In this document: piece after piece, positions 28,005 through 36,496 of the stretch
Layout of the letters: the number at the start of each line of letters is the position of its first letter
Numbering within the stretch: position 1 is the stretch's first letter
Origin: Flavobacterium sp. N1736
GTDB taxonomy: Bacteria > Bacteroidota > Bacteroidia > Flavobacteriales > Flavobacteriaceae
DNA length: 64,000 nt
Direction of reading: 5' to 3'
Assembly (NCBI RefSeq): GCF_025947065.1
Contig: NZ_CP109994.1
Location: 3,596,001-3,660,000, forward strand
Notes under the pieces: model-generated
Seen by the model: the letters and a program-made list of their open reading frames with translations, nothing else
Told to the model about the DNA's origin: nothing
The model's database searches: none
Translations under genes and position numbers: made by a program

Positions 28005-28241
28005 TTAGTCGACTTTTATTCTTGATCCTGTCGACTGGCTGTCAGATGCAAAACTATTTAACTTACTATCTAATGAATTCAACTGATTTGAAGTAGCGTA
28101 AACATCTTGTTTTTGTTTATTAATTCCTTGCTGTCCGCCACCATCTATTGCAACATTTGAAGTAACTATTTGAGGAGATGTAAAAGAAGTTGTTACTACT
28201 ACTAAAGAAAATAATCCGATTGTTAGAGCTGTTTTTTTCAT
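28005..28241 (-). CDS. Small secreted protein of unknown function
   Basis: A 78-residue product starting MKKTALTIGLFSLVVVTTSF, a clear Sec signal peptide cleaved near residues 20-25. The mature part of about 55 residues is polar, rich in Gln, Asn, Ser and Asp (GGGQQGINKQKQD, NSLDSKLNSFASDSQSTGS) and has no Cys, membrane segment or recognised motif. It has its own terminator and lies between a two-component operon and a LytTR regulator gene. I do not recognise the family. It could be a periplasmic or secreted ligand linked to those regulators, but that is only suggested by position. Confidence 0.65.
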   Translation of the reverse strand: MKKTALTIGLFSLVVVTTSFTSPQIVTSNVAIDGGGQQGINKQKQDVYATSNQLNSLDSKLNSFASDSQSTGSRIKVD

Positions 28242-28281
28242 GTTTTTGAGGTGTTTAGTTTTTATTTTTTTATTTGGGGCA

Positions 28282-28304
28282 CGTGATTTTGATTATGAAT
28301 CACG
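28282..28304. promoter_or_regulatory. Inverted repeat upstream of the small secreted-protein gene
   Basis: CGTGATT (28282-28288) faces AATCACG (28298-28304), perfect 7-base arms, about 40 bases upstream of the ATG at 28241. Candidate operator. Confidence 0.35.
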
Positions 28305-28414
28305 GTGTAAAACTAATTCTGTAAATAAAAAAAATGGCACAAAAAAAACAGTTTATGGTAGAACATGCCCAATTGGTAGTCAATGAGCGTCAAATTAGCG
28401 TAAATACTTAGTTT

Positions 28415-29224
28415 TTAGACTTCTAAGTAATTTCCTGCAGAAAAATCGTTTATTATTATGTCTACGTTTGATTTGTAGGTTTTTGAGAAAGGGATCTTTT
28501 TTGACGAGTTTTTTATGTAACAAACTGAGTGTCCGTTATGAATTCTCGAAATATAATTTTGATTTACGATATAACTATTGTGGATTCTTACAAAAGGATG
28601 CGATAAAACCTGCTCAAAATGTTTTAATGTTTTAAAAGCTGTTACCATTTCACCGGAATTCAAATAAATATCTGTAGAGTTATTATCGGCTTGCAGATAG
28701 CAAATGTCCGGTGTTGCTATATATCGATAATCTCCGTACGATTTAATACATAAAACAAGCGGTTTCTCGACAATTTGTATTGTTTGTGCGGGCGGAATTA
28801 GAGAAGCTTTAATTTTGTTTTTAATTTGTACAGAATCTGTTTCTATAGTTATTCTGTCCAGCTTTAAAATAATCTTCAATAAATCGATTGTTAAAAGAGG
28901 TTTTAATACATAATCAAAAACACCATGCTGAATGGCTTCAAAAGCCAGTTCCTTTTTAGAAGTCGTTATTATTACTTTAGGTATATCAGATAAATACCTG
29001 TATAATTCATTGATTAAAGAAAGTGATAAATTACTAATGGCATTTATGGGATCAATTTCTAAAAAAACAAATGACGGTTTGTGCTGTAAAGTCAAATCTA
29101 ATCCATCCTGATAATTTGTCGCCGAAGCAACAAAAGTTAGTTCTGAAAAACCATCAGCAATTGTTTTGGTTTTCAAAATACTTTCGTTGTCATCATCGAT
29201 AATAATATACGAATACTTTTTCAA
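28415..29224 (-). CDS. LytTR-family response regulator with atypical receiver domain
   Basis: A 269-residue protein read from a TTG start (29224); no suitable ATG exists before the receiver. The receiver (1-125) keeps the acidic pocket (IIIDDDNE, 7-14) and the distal Lys (YVLKPLL), but the phospho-acceptor position reads FVFLEIDP with Glu56 instead of Asp, and the usual MPxxxG turn is missing. The C-terminal LytTR DNA-binding domain (about 165-265) shows YIATPDICYLQADNNSTDIY, FVRIHNSYIVNQNYI and KIPFSKTYKSNV. The Glu may mimic constitutive phosphorylation, or the domain may respond to something else. No partner kinase is adjacent; the TPR kinase operon lies beyond the small secreted-protein gene. 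Confidence 0.88.
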   Translation of the reverse strand: MKKYSYIIIDDDNESILKTKTIADGFSELTFVASATNYQDGLDLTLQHKPSFVFLEIDPINAISNLSLSLINELYRYLSDIPKVIITTSKKELAFEAIQHGVFDYVLKPLLTIDLLKIILKLDRITIETDSVQIKNKIKASLIPPAQTIQIVEKPLVLCIKSYGDYRYIATPDICYLQADNNSTDIYLNSGEMVTAFKTLKHFEQVLSHPFVRIHNSYIVNQNYISRIHNGHSVCYIKNSSKKIPFSKTYKSNVDIIINDFSAGNYLEV

Positions 29225-29433
29225 TATTAAATTTGGTGGATTTTTAATAAACCTGGTTTATTGTTCCTATCTCTCACAGATAATTTAAAAAAACGCGCTT
29301 TTTAAAAATATGCCTGCAACTAAAATTACGCATTTCAATTCATTTAAAACTTTCATTCATAATACATTATGAACAAATATTTCCACATTATTTTAAACGG
29401 GATTTTCTAAATAAAACTGATACGATTATAATG

Positions 29434-29472
29434 AAAAAATCCCAAACTCCTATTTGGAATCTGGGATTTTTT
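29434..29472 (-). terminator. Intrinsic terminator after glyS
   Basis: AAAAAATCCCA (29434-29444) and TGGGATTTTTT (29462-29472) flank a 17-base loop. The first 20 bases recur with one difference at 63981-64000. Confidence 0.82.
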
Positions 29473-29490
29473 ATAGTGATATTTGAAAGA

Positions 29491-31029
29491 TTACATCTTC
29501 ATCAACCAGTTTTTCATTGAAACTTCGTTTTCGATAATATCTTTCAACTCAGAGATTTTTACGCGATCTTGTTTCATCGTATCTCTATGACGAATTGTTA
29601 CTGTTTCGTCTTCGATTGTTTGGTGATCTACTGTAACACAAAACGGTGTTCCAAGTGCATCTTGCCTTCTGTAACGACGACCAACTGCATCTTTCTCATC
29701 ATAAGCAACACTAAAATCCCATTTTAAATCATCGATGATTTTTTTAGCAATATCAGGTAAACCATCTTTTTTAACCAATGGTAAAATAGCCACTTTTGTA
29801 GGTGCTAAAACTGCCGGTAATTTTAAAACTGTTCTTGTAGAACCGTCTTCTAAAACTTCTTCTTGTAATGAAGTTGCAAAAACCGCCAGGAACATACGAT
29901 CTAAACCAACTGAAGTTTCTACTACGTATGGCACGTAGTTTTCGTTCAGTTCCGGATCAAAATACTGTAATTTTCTACCAGAATATTGTTCGTGTGCTTT
30001 TAAGTCAAAATCAGTTCTTGAGTGAATTCCTTCTAATTCTTTGAAACCAAACGGAAAATTAAACTCAATATCAGCCGCAGCATTTGCGTAATGTGCTAAT
30101 TTTTCGTGATCGTGAAAACGGTAATTTTCTTTTCCTAATCCCAAAGATAAATGCCAGTTTAAACGGGCTTCTTTCCAGTGGTGGTACCATTTCATTTCTT
30201 CTCCCGGACGAACGAAAAATTGCATTTCCATTTGTTCGAATTCACGCATACGGAAAATAAATTGTCTTGCAACAATCTCGTTTCTAAACGCTTTACCCGT
30301 TTGAGCAATTCCAAAAGGAACTTTCATGCGACCTGATTTCTGAACATTTAAAAAATTCACAAAAATACCCTGAGCCGTTTCCGGACGTAAATATAAATCC
30401 ATTGCAGAATCTGCAGAAGCACCTAATTTAGTTCCGAACATTAAGTTGAATTGCTTTACATCTGTCCAGTTTTTAGAACCGGTTTCAGGGTCAGCAATTT
30501 CTAATTCTTCGATTAAAGCTTTTACATCCTGAAGATCATCCGTCATTCCTTTTGCAAGCCTTGATAAAATTTCTTTATATTTTGAAAGATATTCTATAAC
30601 GCGGGCATTTGTTGTAACAAATTCTTCCTCATTAAAAGCATCACCAAAACGTGCTCTTGCTTTTTCAATTTCTTTTTGAGCTTTTTGATTGATCTTTTCA
30701 GCATGATCTTCAACCAAAACATCAGCTCTATATCTCTTTTTTGAATCTTTATTATCAATTAACGGATCATTAAACGCATCAACGTGACCCGAAGCTTTCC
30801 AGGTTGTTGGATGCATCAATATTGCAGCATCAAGGCCGACAATATTTTCATTCATCTGAACCATTGATTTCCACCAATATTCACGGATATTCTTTTTTAA
30901 CTCGACACCATTTTGTGCGTAATCATATACTGCACTTAATCCGTCATAAACTTCGCTCGACGGAAAAATAAATCCGTACTCTTTTGCGTGCGAAACCACA
31001 TTCTTAAATAAATCTTCTTGTTTTGCCAT
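29491..31029 (-). CDS. glyS: Glycyl-tRNA synthetase, dimeric class II type
   Basis: The 512-residue protein charges tRNA-Gly in the cytoplasm. It is the single-chain alpha2 form rather than the alpha2-beta2 form, with GFIFPSSEVYDGLSAVYDYA at the start, the family segment MHPTTWKASGHVDAFNDPL, class II motif 2 around AFRNEIVARQFIFRMREFEQ, motif 3 ETSVGLDRMFLAVF, and a C-terminal anticodon-binding domain (about 400-512, LAPTKVAILPLVKKDGL). A TATTTTTG box lies only 8 bases upstream of the ATG, predicting a very short leader. Divergent from the comF-like gene. Also named glyQS in some annotations. Confidence 0.96.
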   Translation of the reverse strand: MAKQEDLFKNVVSHAKEYGFIFPSSEVYDGLSAVYDYAQNGVELKKNIREYWWKSMVQMNENIVGLDAAILMHPTTWKASGHVDAFNDPLIDNKDSKKRYRADVLVEDHAEKINQKAQKEIEKARARFGDAFNEEEFVTTNARVIEYLSKYKEILSRLAKGMTDDLQDVKALIEELEIADPETGSKNWTDVKQFNLMFGTKLGASADSAMDLYLRPETAQGIFVNFLNVQKSGRMKVPFGIAQTGKAFRNEIVARQFIFRMREFEQMEMQFFVRPGEEMKWYHHWKEARLNWHLSLGLGKENYRFHDHEKLAHYANAAADIEFNFPFGFKELEGIHSRTDFDLKAHEQYSGRKLQYFDPELNENYVPYVVETSVGLDRMFLAVFATSLQEEVLEDGSTRTVLKLPAVLAPTKVAILPLVKKDGLPDIAKKIIDDLKWDFSVAYDEKDAVGRRYRRQDALGTPFCVTVDHQTIEDETVTIRHRDTMKQDRVKISELKDIIENEVSMKNWLMKM

Positions 31030-31036
31030 AGTGATG

Positions 31037-31044
31037 CAAAAATA
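31037..31044 (-). promoter_or_regulatory. TAnnTTTG -7 box for glyS
   Basis: TATTTTTG on the minus strand, immediately upstream of the ATG at 31029, so the mRNA would be nearly leaderless. Confidence 0.5.
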
Positions 31045-31099
31045 TAAAAAGTACGTTTAAAAAAAAGAAAAATAACAAAGATTGCAGGATTGATTTTGT

Positions 31100-31107
31100 T
31101 ATTTTTG
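31100..31107 (+). promoter_or_regulatory. TAnnTTTG -7 box for the comF-like gene
   Basis: TATTTTTG, 20 bases before the GTG start at 31128. Confidence 0.55.
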
Positions 31108-31127
31108 TAACTAAATTCTTTCTATTT

Positions 31128-31811
31128 GTGTTTAATTCGATTCTTAACCTGTTTTTCCCTAAAGTTTGTGCCGGATGCCGCAAACTTTTATTAGCCAACG
31201 AAAATGTTTTATGTACCAATTGCCGTCATGAAATGCCTCTGACTCAATATCATTTGGATACAAAAAATGAAGCTGTAAAGAAATTTTACGGCAAAATTGA
31301 TATCGAATATGCATCAGCATTTTTATATTTTAATAAAAAAGGAATTGTTCAGGAACTCATTCACAATTTAAAATATAAAGGTCGGGAAGAAATTGGTACT
31401 GTTTTAGGAAACTGGTATGTAGAAGATTTAAAAACATTGAATTTGGAAAACCCTTTTGATATTGTGATTCCGGTTCCTTTACACAAGAGAAAATTTCGAG
31501 AACGAGGTTTTAATCAGGTTACCACTTTTGGAAAGGCTTTGGCCGAAGGTTTAAAAATCAATTATGATGATCGGGTTTTGTACCGAAAAAAATATTCGAA
31601 AACCCAATCAAAAAAGAATCTTTTAGGAAGATCTGAAAACATAGAAAATATATTTGATGTGCTTTCAATAGAAAACCATCAAAACAAACATGTATTGCTT
31701 GTTGATGATGTACTTACAACCGGCGCCACTCTTGAAGCCTGTTCCCGGGCATTATTAAAAATTCCGGGAATTAAAATCAGTATTGTTTGTATGGCAATGG
31801 CGAACTCTTAA
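31128..31811 (+). CDS. ComF-family phosphoribosyltransferase-like protein
   Basis: A 227-residue protein starting at GTG (MFNSILNLFFPKVCAGC). The N-terminal double zinc motif (CAGCRKLL then CTNCRHEM, residues about 14-37) is followed by a type I phosphoribosyltransferase domain with VPLHKRKFRERGFNQ and the PRPP-binding loop VLLVDDVLTTGAT. ComF proteins are needed for DNA uptake in competent bacteria, but many bacteria that are not transformable carry the gene and the substrate is unsettled. Its own promoter box lies upstream, divergent from glyS, and the gene runs tail-to-tail with the metalloprotease gene 14 bases away. Confidence 0.88.
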   Translation: MFNSILNLFFPKVCAGCRKLLLANENVLCTNCRHEMPLTQYHLDTKNEAVKKFYGKIDIEYASAFLYFNKKGIVQELIHNLKYKGREEIGTVLGNWYVEDLKTLNLENPFDIVIPVPLHKRKFRERGFNQVTTFGKALAEGLKINYDDRVLYRKKYSKTQSKKNLLGRSENIENIFDVLSIENHQNKHVLLVDDVLTTGATLEACSRALLKIPGIKISIVCMAMANS

Positions 31812-31825
31812 ATAAATTCCAAATT

Positions 31826-34468
31826 TTAATACACAATGATTTTTTTCACGGTTCTTTTATCTCCTTCAATAACGGTTACAAAATAAATACCGGCAGAAAC
31901 ATTCTGTAATTGAATATTTTGATTAAAGTTAGACGTTGCTTCAAAAGAGTTGCTATAAACGCTTTTGCCTAGAATATCATGTACAAAAACGGCAATTTTT
32001 TTAGTAGAATCACTTTCAAACTGAATGGTAAAGTTTCCTTTATTTGGATTTGGATAAAGAACAAAGACAGCTTTATCAAATTCAGACGTTCCTAACGTAT
32101 AGTTCTGACTGCAAATATTTATCGAAGCTGAGTTTACTGTTCCGAAACTTCCGGTAACGTCATCACGAACTTTTAGCGACCAGGTACCCTGAGGGTTTTC
32201 GCCATTAAAAGCACCTAATACACTAGTTGGAAAAACGATTTGAGTTGTTGTTTTTGCACAATCTAATGCAGCGCCGGAATCGTCAAATTGTAATGACAAC
32301 GTAGAATCTGTACCTGTACAACCTCTGTAAAACAATTGAACAGCGGTTCCGCTCGGACTTACTATTTGAATTTCTAAATCAGAAAAATTTGCATGTGTTA
32401 CATTCAAATTGACACTTACATTTGATATCGTAGATGTTGATGAAGTTACATTGATTGTTTTTGTCGTAAAATTGCTTGAATATGGTATGTTGAAAGAACT
32501 GCCAAAACCATACAAATTACAAGTTGTTGTTGGCGTATAACCAATCGAGAATGGTTTACTATTTAATGCATAATAAATATTTGTTGTTGGTGCAACCAGA
32601 ATTCTGCAATTAGCTGCAGTTGCACTTGTTGGCAACACAACCGTTTCAGAACCGTCATTTGGTGTATTCGCTGCTAAAATTATAGGAAATGTCAAACCTC
32701 CATCTGTAGATAATTTAATATTTACAGTTGATGATCCCGGCAAAGTATTGGTATTATTTACAGTCCATGTGATTGTTTGATTTGATCCCGGAGCCAAATT
32801 TAAACTCGCAGTGTTTTGAGAAGTAACGGCAAACGGTCCTGCAGAAGCAGTAACATTTACAATCATTTCGTCTGTTTTTGTCTGCGCTGTTCCTAAAGCT
32901 GCATTATCTCTGCCTGTCAAAGTAAAATGCAATGTTCTTGGTATAGACGAAACCGATTCCCAAATTGTAGATAATCTATTTTGAAGTACAGTACTATAAC
33001 TTGGCATATATCGAACCGGCGAACTGTTAGGAACTACTGATCTGAACAACGGTCCATCCGGTTTAGTTGGATATGCAGTACTATTTTGGTTTGAAGTTGT
33101 TGTTGCATTGTCATTTTCCTCCCAGTTGTATGTAACCGTATCGCCTTCCGGATCAGAACCTGATCCCGTTAAAATAAAAGCGGTACTAATAGGAATTGTA
33201 TAATCTGGACCTGCACTTATCACCGGTGGATTATTTGTTAAAGTGGTACTTACCGGACAGCTCTTTCCTGCAAGATTGTTCTGAATTTCTAAAATACTGG
33301 CATAGGCAAAATAATCATCAGAATTGTTTTGAACATCATAATTTGTTATTCCGGCATACCCCATAATTGTAGAACCGCTTCCTGGCTCGACATTCACGTT
33401 TGTTCGTTCTCCCCCATTATATGAAAAAGTATGACTTGCGCCCAACTGATGCCCTATTTCATGAACGACAAAATCAATATCAAAAGTATCTCCTTCCGGT
33501 TTTCCATCTGCCGGCGAAGTATAAGCACTTCCCTTTTCTGAATTTACACAAACACAACCAATACAATTTGCATTTCCTCCTCCGCCTGTAGCCCCAAATA
33601 AATGACCTATATCATAATTAGCTTCTCCAATTACGCTGGTTAAAGTAGACTGTACTTCTGTACTCCATTTATCTCCCGCAAGTGATGCATTAGAATAAGG
33701 ATCTGTTGCAGCATTTGTATAAATTACGGCATCATTGTTTGCTATTAAAATCAATTTTACAGCCAAATCTTTATTCAAAATTCCGTTAACTCTTGTCAGG
33801 GTTGCATTCATTGCAGCAAGCGCACCTGCTTTTGTGCCTCCAAAATAAGCCGTGTATTCTCCTGTACAAGACAACGCCAAACGCATTGTTTTAAATACTT
33901 TTGCGCTCGAAGCGACTGTTGCATTTTTTGCAGCAATATTTTTGTTTACAGCAACATCATCTGTTTTACAAATTAGTTTGGACTTTGCTGTTTTATTAGA
34001 AGTAAACAAAACATATTCCGATTTATCATCGGGATTTTGTTCGATAAATTCAGTTGCTTTATCGGCACGAATTACCATTGTTTGTGTACCGTTTGGCGAA
34101 ACGCTAAAATGTATTTTTGCCGATTTATCATCTAAACCGCGACCTTCATAAGATCTAATTTCAGGATATTTTGCCTGTAATTCAGGTTCAAAATTAGAGG
34201 ATTCCCAAACAGAAAATTTTTCTAAAACACCTTCTGAATTAGGAATTGTAATTTCTGAAGTAGTACTATTGGAGTTTTTATTGGTTGTTGATGCAAGTTT
34301 TGCTTTCAAAAAATCCGAATTTAATTTAAAGTACAATTTATTCGAATCATCGGAAATTATCCTTTTACCAGAAATTGAACCGGAACTTCTTTGCCATAAA
34401 TCATCATTTTGAGCATGAATTTGGACACAACAAAATATAAGTAATAAAAAAAGTAGCTGTTTATTCAT
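31826..34468 (-). CDS. Secreted reprolysin-type zinc metalloprotease with P-domain and T9SS type A signal
   Basis: Start taken at 34468 (MNKQLLFLLLIFCCVQIHAQ, signal peptide); the TTG at 34492 overlaps the promoter box. The 880-residue protein has a propeptide-like N-terminal part (to about 180), a metzincin domain with VVHEIGHQLGASHTF, the HExxHxxGxxH zinc motif near 335, and the Met-turn IMGYAG. Then come a fibronectin/Ig-like middle, a proprotein-convertase P-domain (about 670-790; NFSDLEIQIVSPSGT, NPQGTWSLKVRDD) and a C-terminal T9SS type A sorting domain (LYPNPNKGNFTIQF to the end). It should be exported and cell-attached or released, degrading proteins. A single-gene unit. Confidence 0.92.
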   Translation of the reverse strand: MNKQLLFLLLIFCCVQIHAQNDDLWQRSSGSISGKRIISDDSNKLYFKLNSDFLKAKLASTTNKNSNSTTSEITIPNSEGVLEKFSVWESSNFEPELQAKYPEIRSYEGRGLDDKSAKIHFSVSPNGTQTMVIRADKATEFIEQNPDDKSEYVLFTSNKTAKSKLICKTDDVAVNKNIAAKNATVASSAKVFKTMRLALSCTGEYTAYFGGTKAGALAAMNATLTRVNGILNKDLAVKLILIANNDAVIYTNAATDPYSNASLAGDKWSTEVQSTLTSVIGEANYDIGHLFGATGGGGNANCIGCVCVNSEKGSAYTSPADGKPEGDTFDIDFVVHEIGHQLGASHTFSYNGGERTNVNVEPGSGSTIMGYAGITNYDVQNNSDDYFAYASILEIQNNLAGKSCPVSTTLTNNPPVISAGPDYTIPISTAFILTGSGSDPEGDTVTYNWEENDNATTTSNQNSTAYPTKPDGPLFRSVVPNSSPVRYMPSYSTVLQNRLSTIWESVSSIPRTLHFTLTGRDNAALGTAQTKTDEMIVNVTASAGPFAVTSQNTASLNLAPGSNQTITWTVNNTNTLPGSSTVNIKLSTDGGLTFPIILAANTPNDGSETVVLPTSATAANCRILVAPTTNIYYALNSKPFSIGYTPTTTCNLYGFGSSFNIPYSSNFTTKTINVTSSTSTISNVSVNLNVTHANFSDLEIQIVSPSGTAVQLFYRGCTGTDSTLSLQFDDSGAALDCAKTTTQIVFPTSVLGAFNGENPQGTWSLKVRDDVTGSFGTVNSASINICSQNYTLGTSEFDKAVFVLYPNPNKGNFTIQFESDSTKKIAVFVHDILGKSVYSNSFEATSNFNQNIQLQNVSAGIYFVTVIEGDKRTVKKIIVY

Positions 34469-34489
34469 TCTCAAGGGGTTTAGAAAAAT

Positions 34490-34497
34490 CAAAATTA
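34490..34497 (-). promoter_or_regulatory. TAnnTTTG -7 box for the metalloprotease gene
   Basis: TAATTTTG on the minus strand, 21 bases upstream of the ATG at 34468. Confidence 0.5.
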
Positions 34498-34634
34498 AGA
34501 GAATTAAATTAATTTCTTACATATATACGACAATTAATGGTTTTTTATCGACGAGTGAGCCAATTATCACAAAAAGTGACTTACTGATTTTAAAAAATCA
34601 ATTGAGCATAGTATCAAATTTGAAATAGATAACA

Positions 34635-34642
34635 TAAATTTG
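34635..34642 (+). promoter_or_regulatory. TAnnTTTG -7 box for ribF
   Basis: TAAATTTG. It covers the upstream in-frame TTG at 34640, so translation cannot start there if this promoter is used, supporting the TTG at 34664. Confidence 0.6.
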
Positions 34643-34663
34643 CACCATCTTAAACAATTTGCT

Positions 34664-35593
34664 TTGAAGCTCTTTCATTCTATAAACGATTTTCAATCGA
34701 CCAAGAAAACTATTTTAACTCTTGGTACCTTTGATGGCGTACATATTGGTCACAAAAAAATTTTAGAACGAATTACCCAAAATACTGAAAACGGAAAATA
34801 CGAAAGTTTAGTGCTTACTTTTTTTCCGCATCCGCGAATGGTTTTACAGGAAAAATCAGAAATAAAACTTCTAAATACTATTTCTGAAAAATCTAAATTA
34901 CTGGAAGAAACCGGAATAGAGAATCTTGTTATTCATCCATTTAACGAAAGTTTCTCCAGATTAACCGCCGAAGAATTTGTGAGCACTATTCTGGTTGATC
35001 AATTTCATATTCAAAAAATAATTATTGGGCACGATCACCGTTTTGGAAGAAACAGAACTGCCAACATTGACGATTTAATTGCTTTTGGTACTGAATATGG
35101 TTTTGAAGTCGAGCAAATTTCGGCACAGGAAATTCAGGATGTTTCTGTAAGTTCGACCAAAATAAGAAAAGCTTTGGATGAAGGAAATATAGCTTTGGCA
35201 AATGATTATCTGGGTTATGCTTATTTTTTAAGCGGCGAAGTTGTAAAAGGCAAACAATTAGGAAGAACAATTGGTTTCCCGACAGCGAACATTCAAATTG
35301 AAGAGGATTATAAAAAAATCCCTAAAAACGGGGTTTATATCGTTAAAACTTTCATTGACAATAAAGTCGTTTTTGGAATGATGAATATTGGTTTTAACCC
35401 AACGGTAAATGGTCAAAAGCAAACTATTGAAGTCAATCTTTTTGATTTTGATGCTGATATTTACGGTCAAAAACTAGAAATCTCTTTGTTGGAATATATT
35501 CGTGAAGAACAAAAATTTGGTTCTGTAGATTTGCTAAAAGAGCAATTAAATCGCGATAAAAAAACTGCTTTAGATTTTGTGAGCAAGCTTTAA
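34664..35593 (+). CDS. ribF: Bifunctional riboflavin kinase / FAD synthetase
   Basis: The 310-residue enzyme makes FMN and then FAD from riboflavin in the cytoplasm. I use a TTG start at 34664 (MKLFHSINDF), because the upstream in-frame TTG at 34640 sits inside the TAAATTTG promoter box. The N-terminal nucleotidyltransferase shows LTLGTFDGVHIGHKKIL (19-35), the GTFDGxHxGH signature, plus GHDHRFGRNR. The C-terminal riboflavin kinase domain starts near 185 with GKQLGRTIGFPTANI, then GVYIVKT and MNIGFNPTV. Length is normal. Single gene between the divergent metalloprotease gene and a repeat-bearing gap. Confidence 0.95.
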   Translation: MKLFHSINDFQSTKKTILTLGTFDGVHIGHKKILERITQNTENGKYESLVLTFFPHPRMVLQEKSEIKLLNTISEKSKLLEETGIENLVIHPFNESFSRLTAEEFVSTILVDQFHIQKIIIGHDHRFGRNRTANIDDLIAFGTEYGFEVEQISAQEIQDVSVSSTKIRKALDEGNIALANDYLGYAYFLSGEVVKGKQLGRTIGFPTANIQIEEDYKKIPKNGVYIVKTFIDNKVVFGMMNIGFNPTVNGQKQTIEVNLFDFDADIYGQKLEISLLEYIREEQKFGSVDLLKEQLNRDKKTALDFVSKL

Positions 35594-35635
35594 AAAAATC
35601 GTTATTCATTTAATGAAAATTGATAACGTGCGGTT

Positions 35636-35736
35636 TGTCATTTCGAGGAACGAGAAATCACACCAGAAACTCCGTTCCTAAAAGCAACCAATCTTTGTCG
35701 AATTACAAGTGTGATTTCTCGTTCCTCGAAATGACA
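35636..35736. repeat. 101-bp element with perfect 28-bp inverted arms
   Basis: The left arm 35636-35663 begins TGTCATTTCGAGGAACGAGA and is the exact reverse complement of 35709-35736, with 45 bases between. It is non-coding, downstream of ribF, and could form a long hairpin or be a MITE relic. Confidence 0.85.
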
Positions 35737-35822
35737 TTACCCGCAGGACTCACCTTTTCAAAACATCTATATTTCTATATATACTTTTCATCATTTTTAA
35801 ATCATCGTACTTATTTTTTTAG

Positions 35823-35830
35823 TAAATTTG
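35823..35830 (+). promoter_or_regulatory. TAnnTTTG -7 box for the 35886 gene
   Basis: TAAATTTG, 55 bases before the ATG. Confidence 0.5.
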
Positions 35831-35885
35831 ATATACAACTCTGTTTGTCAATCATTTACTATTAACTTCTTTAAAAATAACCATT

Positions 35886-36323
35886 ATGAAATTACCTAAA
35901 GAAATTACCAACGGTTTTTTAATTTTCCTGGGAATTGGCATTTATTTTTTATTGATGAATCTATTAGGTTTTGCTGATTTATTCTATCTGCGTACCCTGA
36001 ATGTGTTTTTTATATTTTATGGGGTAAACAGAACCATGCAAATGAATCTGCATGAAGGCGAAACTAATTTTGTATCAAATGCAGTTTCGGCAATGACAAC
36101 TTCTGTTGTTGGTGTCTCAATGAGCGTTTTTGGATTATTAGTTTACAGTTACGCACGAGGTGGTGACGCTTACGTAAAAACACTTTCTGAAGCTTTTATG
36201 TTTGGAGGAAATCCATCAGTACCTACTTATTGCATTTGTTTGCTTTTTGAAGGACTTGCATCATCTGTTATAGTAACTTTAATGATGATGTTGTACTGGA
36301 ACAATAAATATGCAGCGGATTAA
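35886..36323 (+). CDS. Small inner-membrane protein of unknown function
   Basis: A 145-residue hydrophobic product with about four membrane segments: ITNGFLIFLGIGIYFLLMNL (7-26), the FYLRTLNVFFIFYGV region (33-47), MTTSVVGVSMSVFGLLVYSY (about 69-88) and CICLLFEGLASSVIVTLMMM (about 116-135). A polar loop holds NRTMQMNLHEGETNF. I do not recognise a named family or catalytic motif. It has its own promoter box and a strong terminator, so it is a single-gene unit between ribF and bioB, which give no clue to its job. Confidence 0.75.
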   Translation: MKLPKEITNGFLIFLGIGIYFLLMNLLGFADLFYLRTLNVFFIFYGVNRTMQMNLHEGETNFVSNAVSAMTTSVVGVSMSVFGLLVYSYARGGDAYVKTLSEAFMFGGNPSVPTYCICLLFEGLASSVIVTLMMMLYWNNKYAAD

Positions 36324-36348
36324 TTTTTTTAAATAAAACATATCATTT

Positions 36349-36402
36349 AACACTCTAAAATCATAAAAAGATATAATTATATGATTTTAGAGTGTTTCTT
36401 TT
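36349..36402 (+). terminator. Strong hairpin terminator after the 35886 gene
   Basis: Perfect 17-bp arms AACACTCTAAAATCATA (36349-36365) and its complement (36380-36396), followed by CTTTTTT. Confidence 0.8.
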
Positions 36403-36465
36403 TTGAAAATAACTATCAATTGTTTATTTACAGAATTCATCATTGGTTGATTAGAACAATTTCGT

Positions 36466-36473
36466 TACTTTTG
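36466..36473 (+). promoter_or_regulatory. TAnnTTTG -7 box for bioB
   Basis: TACTTTTG, with a TTG at 36443-36445 at a fitting -33 distance. It lies 23 bases before the ATG at 36497. Confidence 0.6.
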
Positions 36474-36496
36474 AAGCTTCAAAAACAATGTACCTA

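Noticed and set aside
34640..34663. Longer ribF start at 34640
   Set aside because: The TTG is inside the TAAATTTG promoter box, and the extra residues are not usual for RibF.
35620..35865. 81-codon plus-strand open frame
   Set aside because: It spans the perfect inverted repeat downstream of ribF and has no start signal or family.
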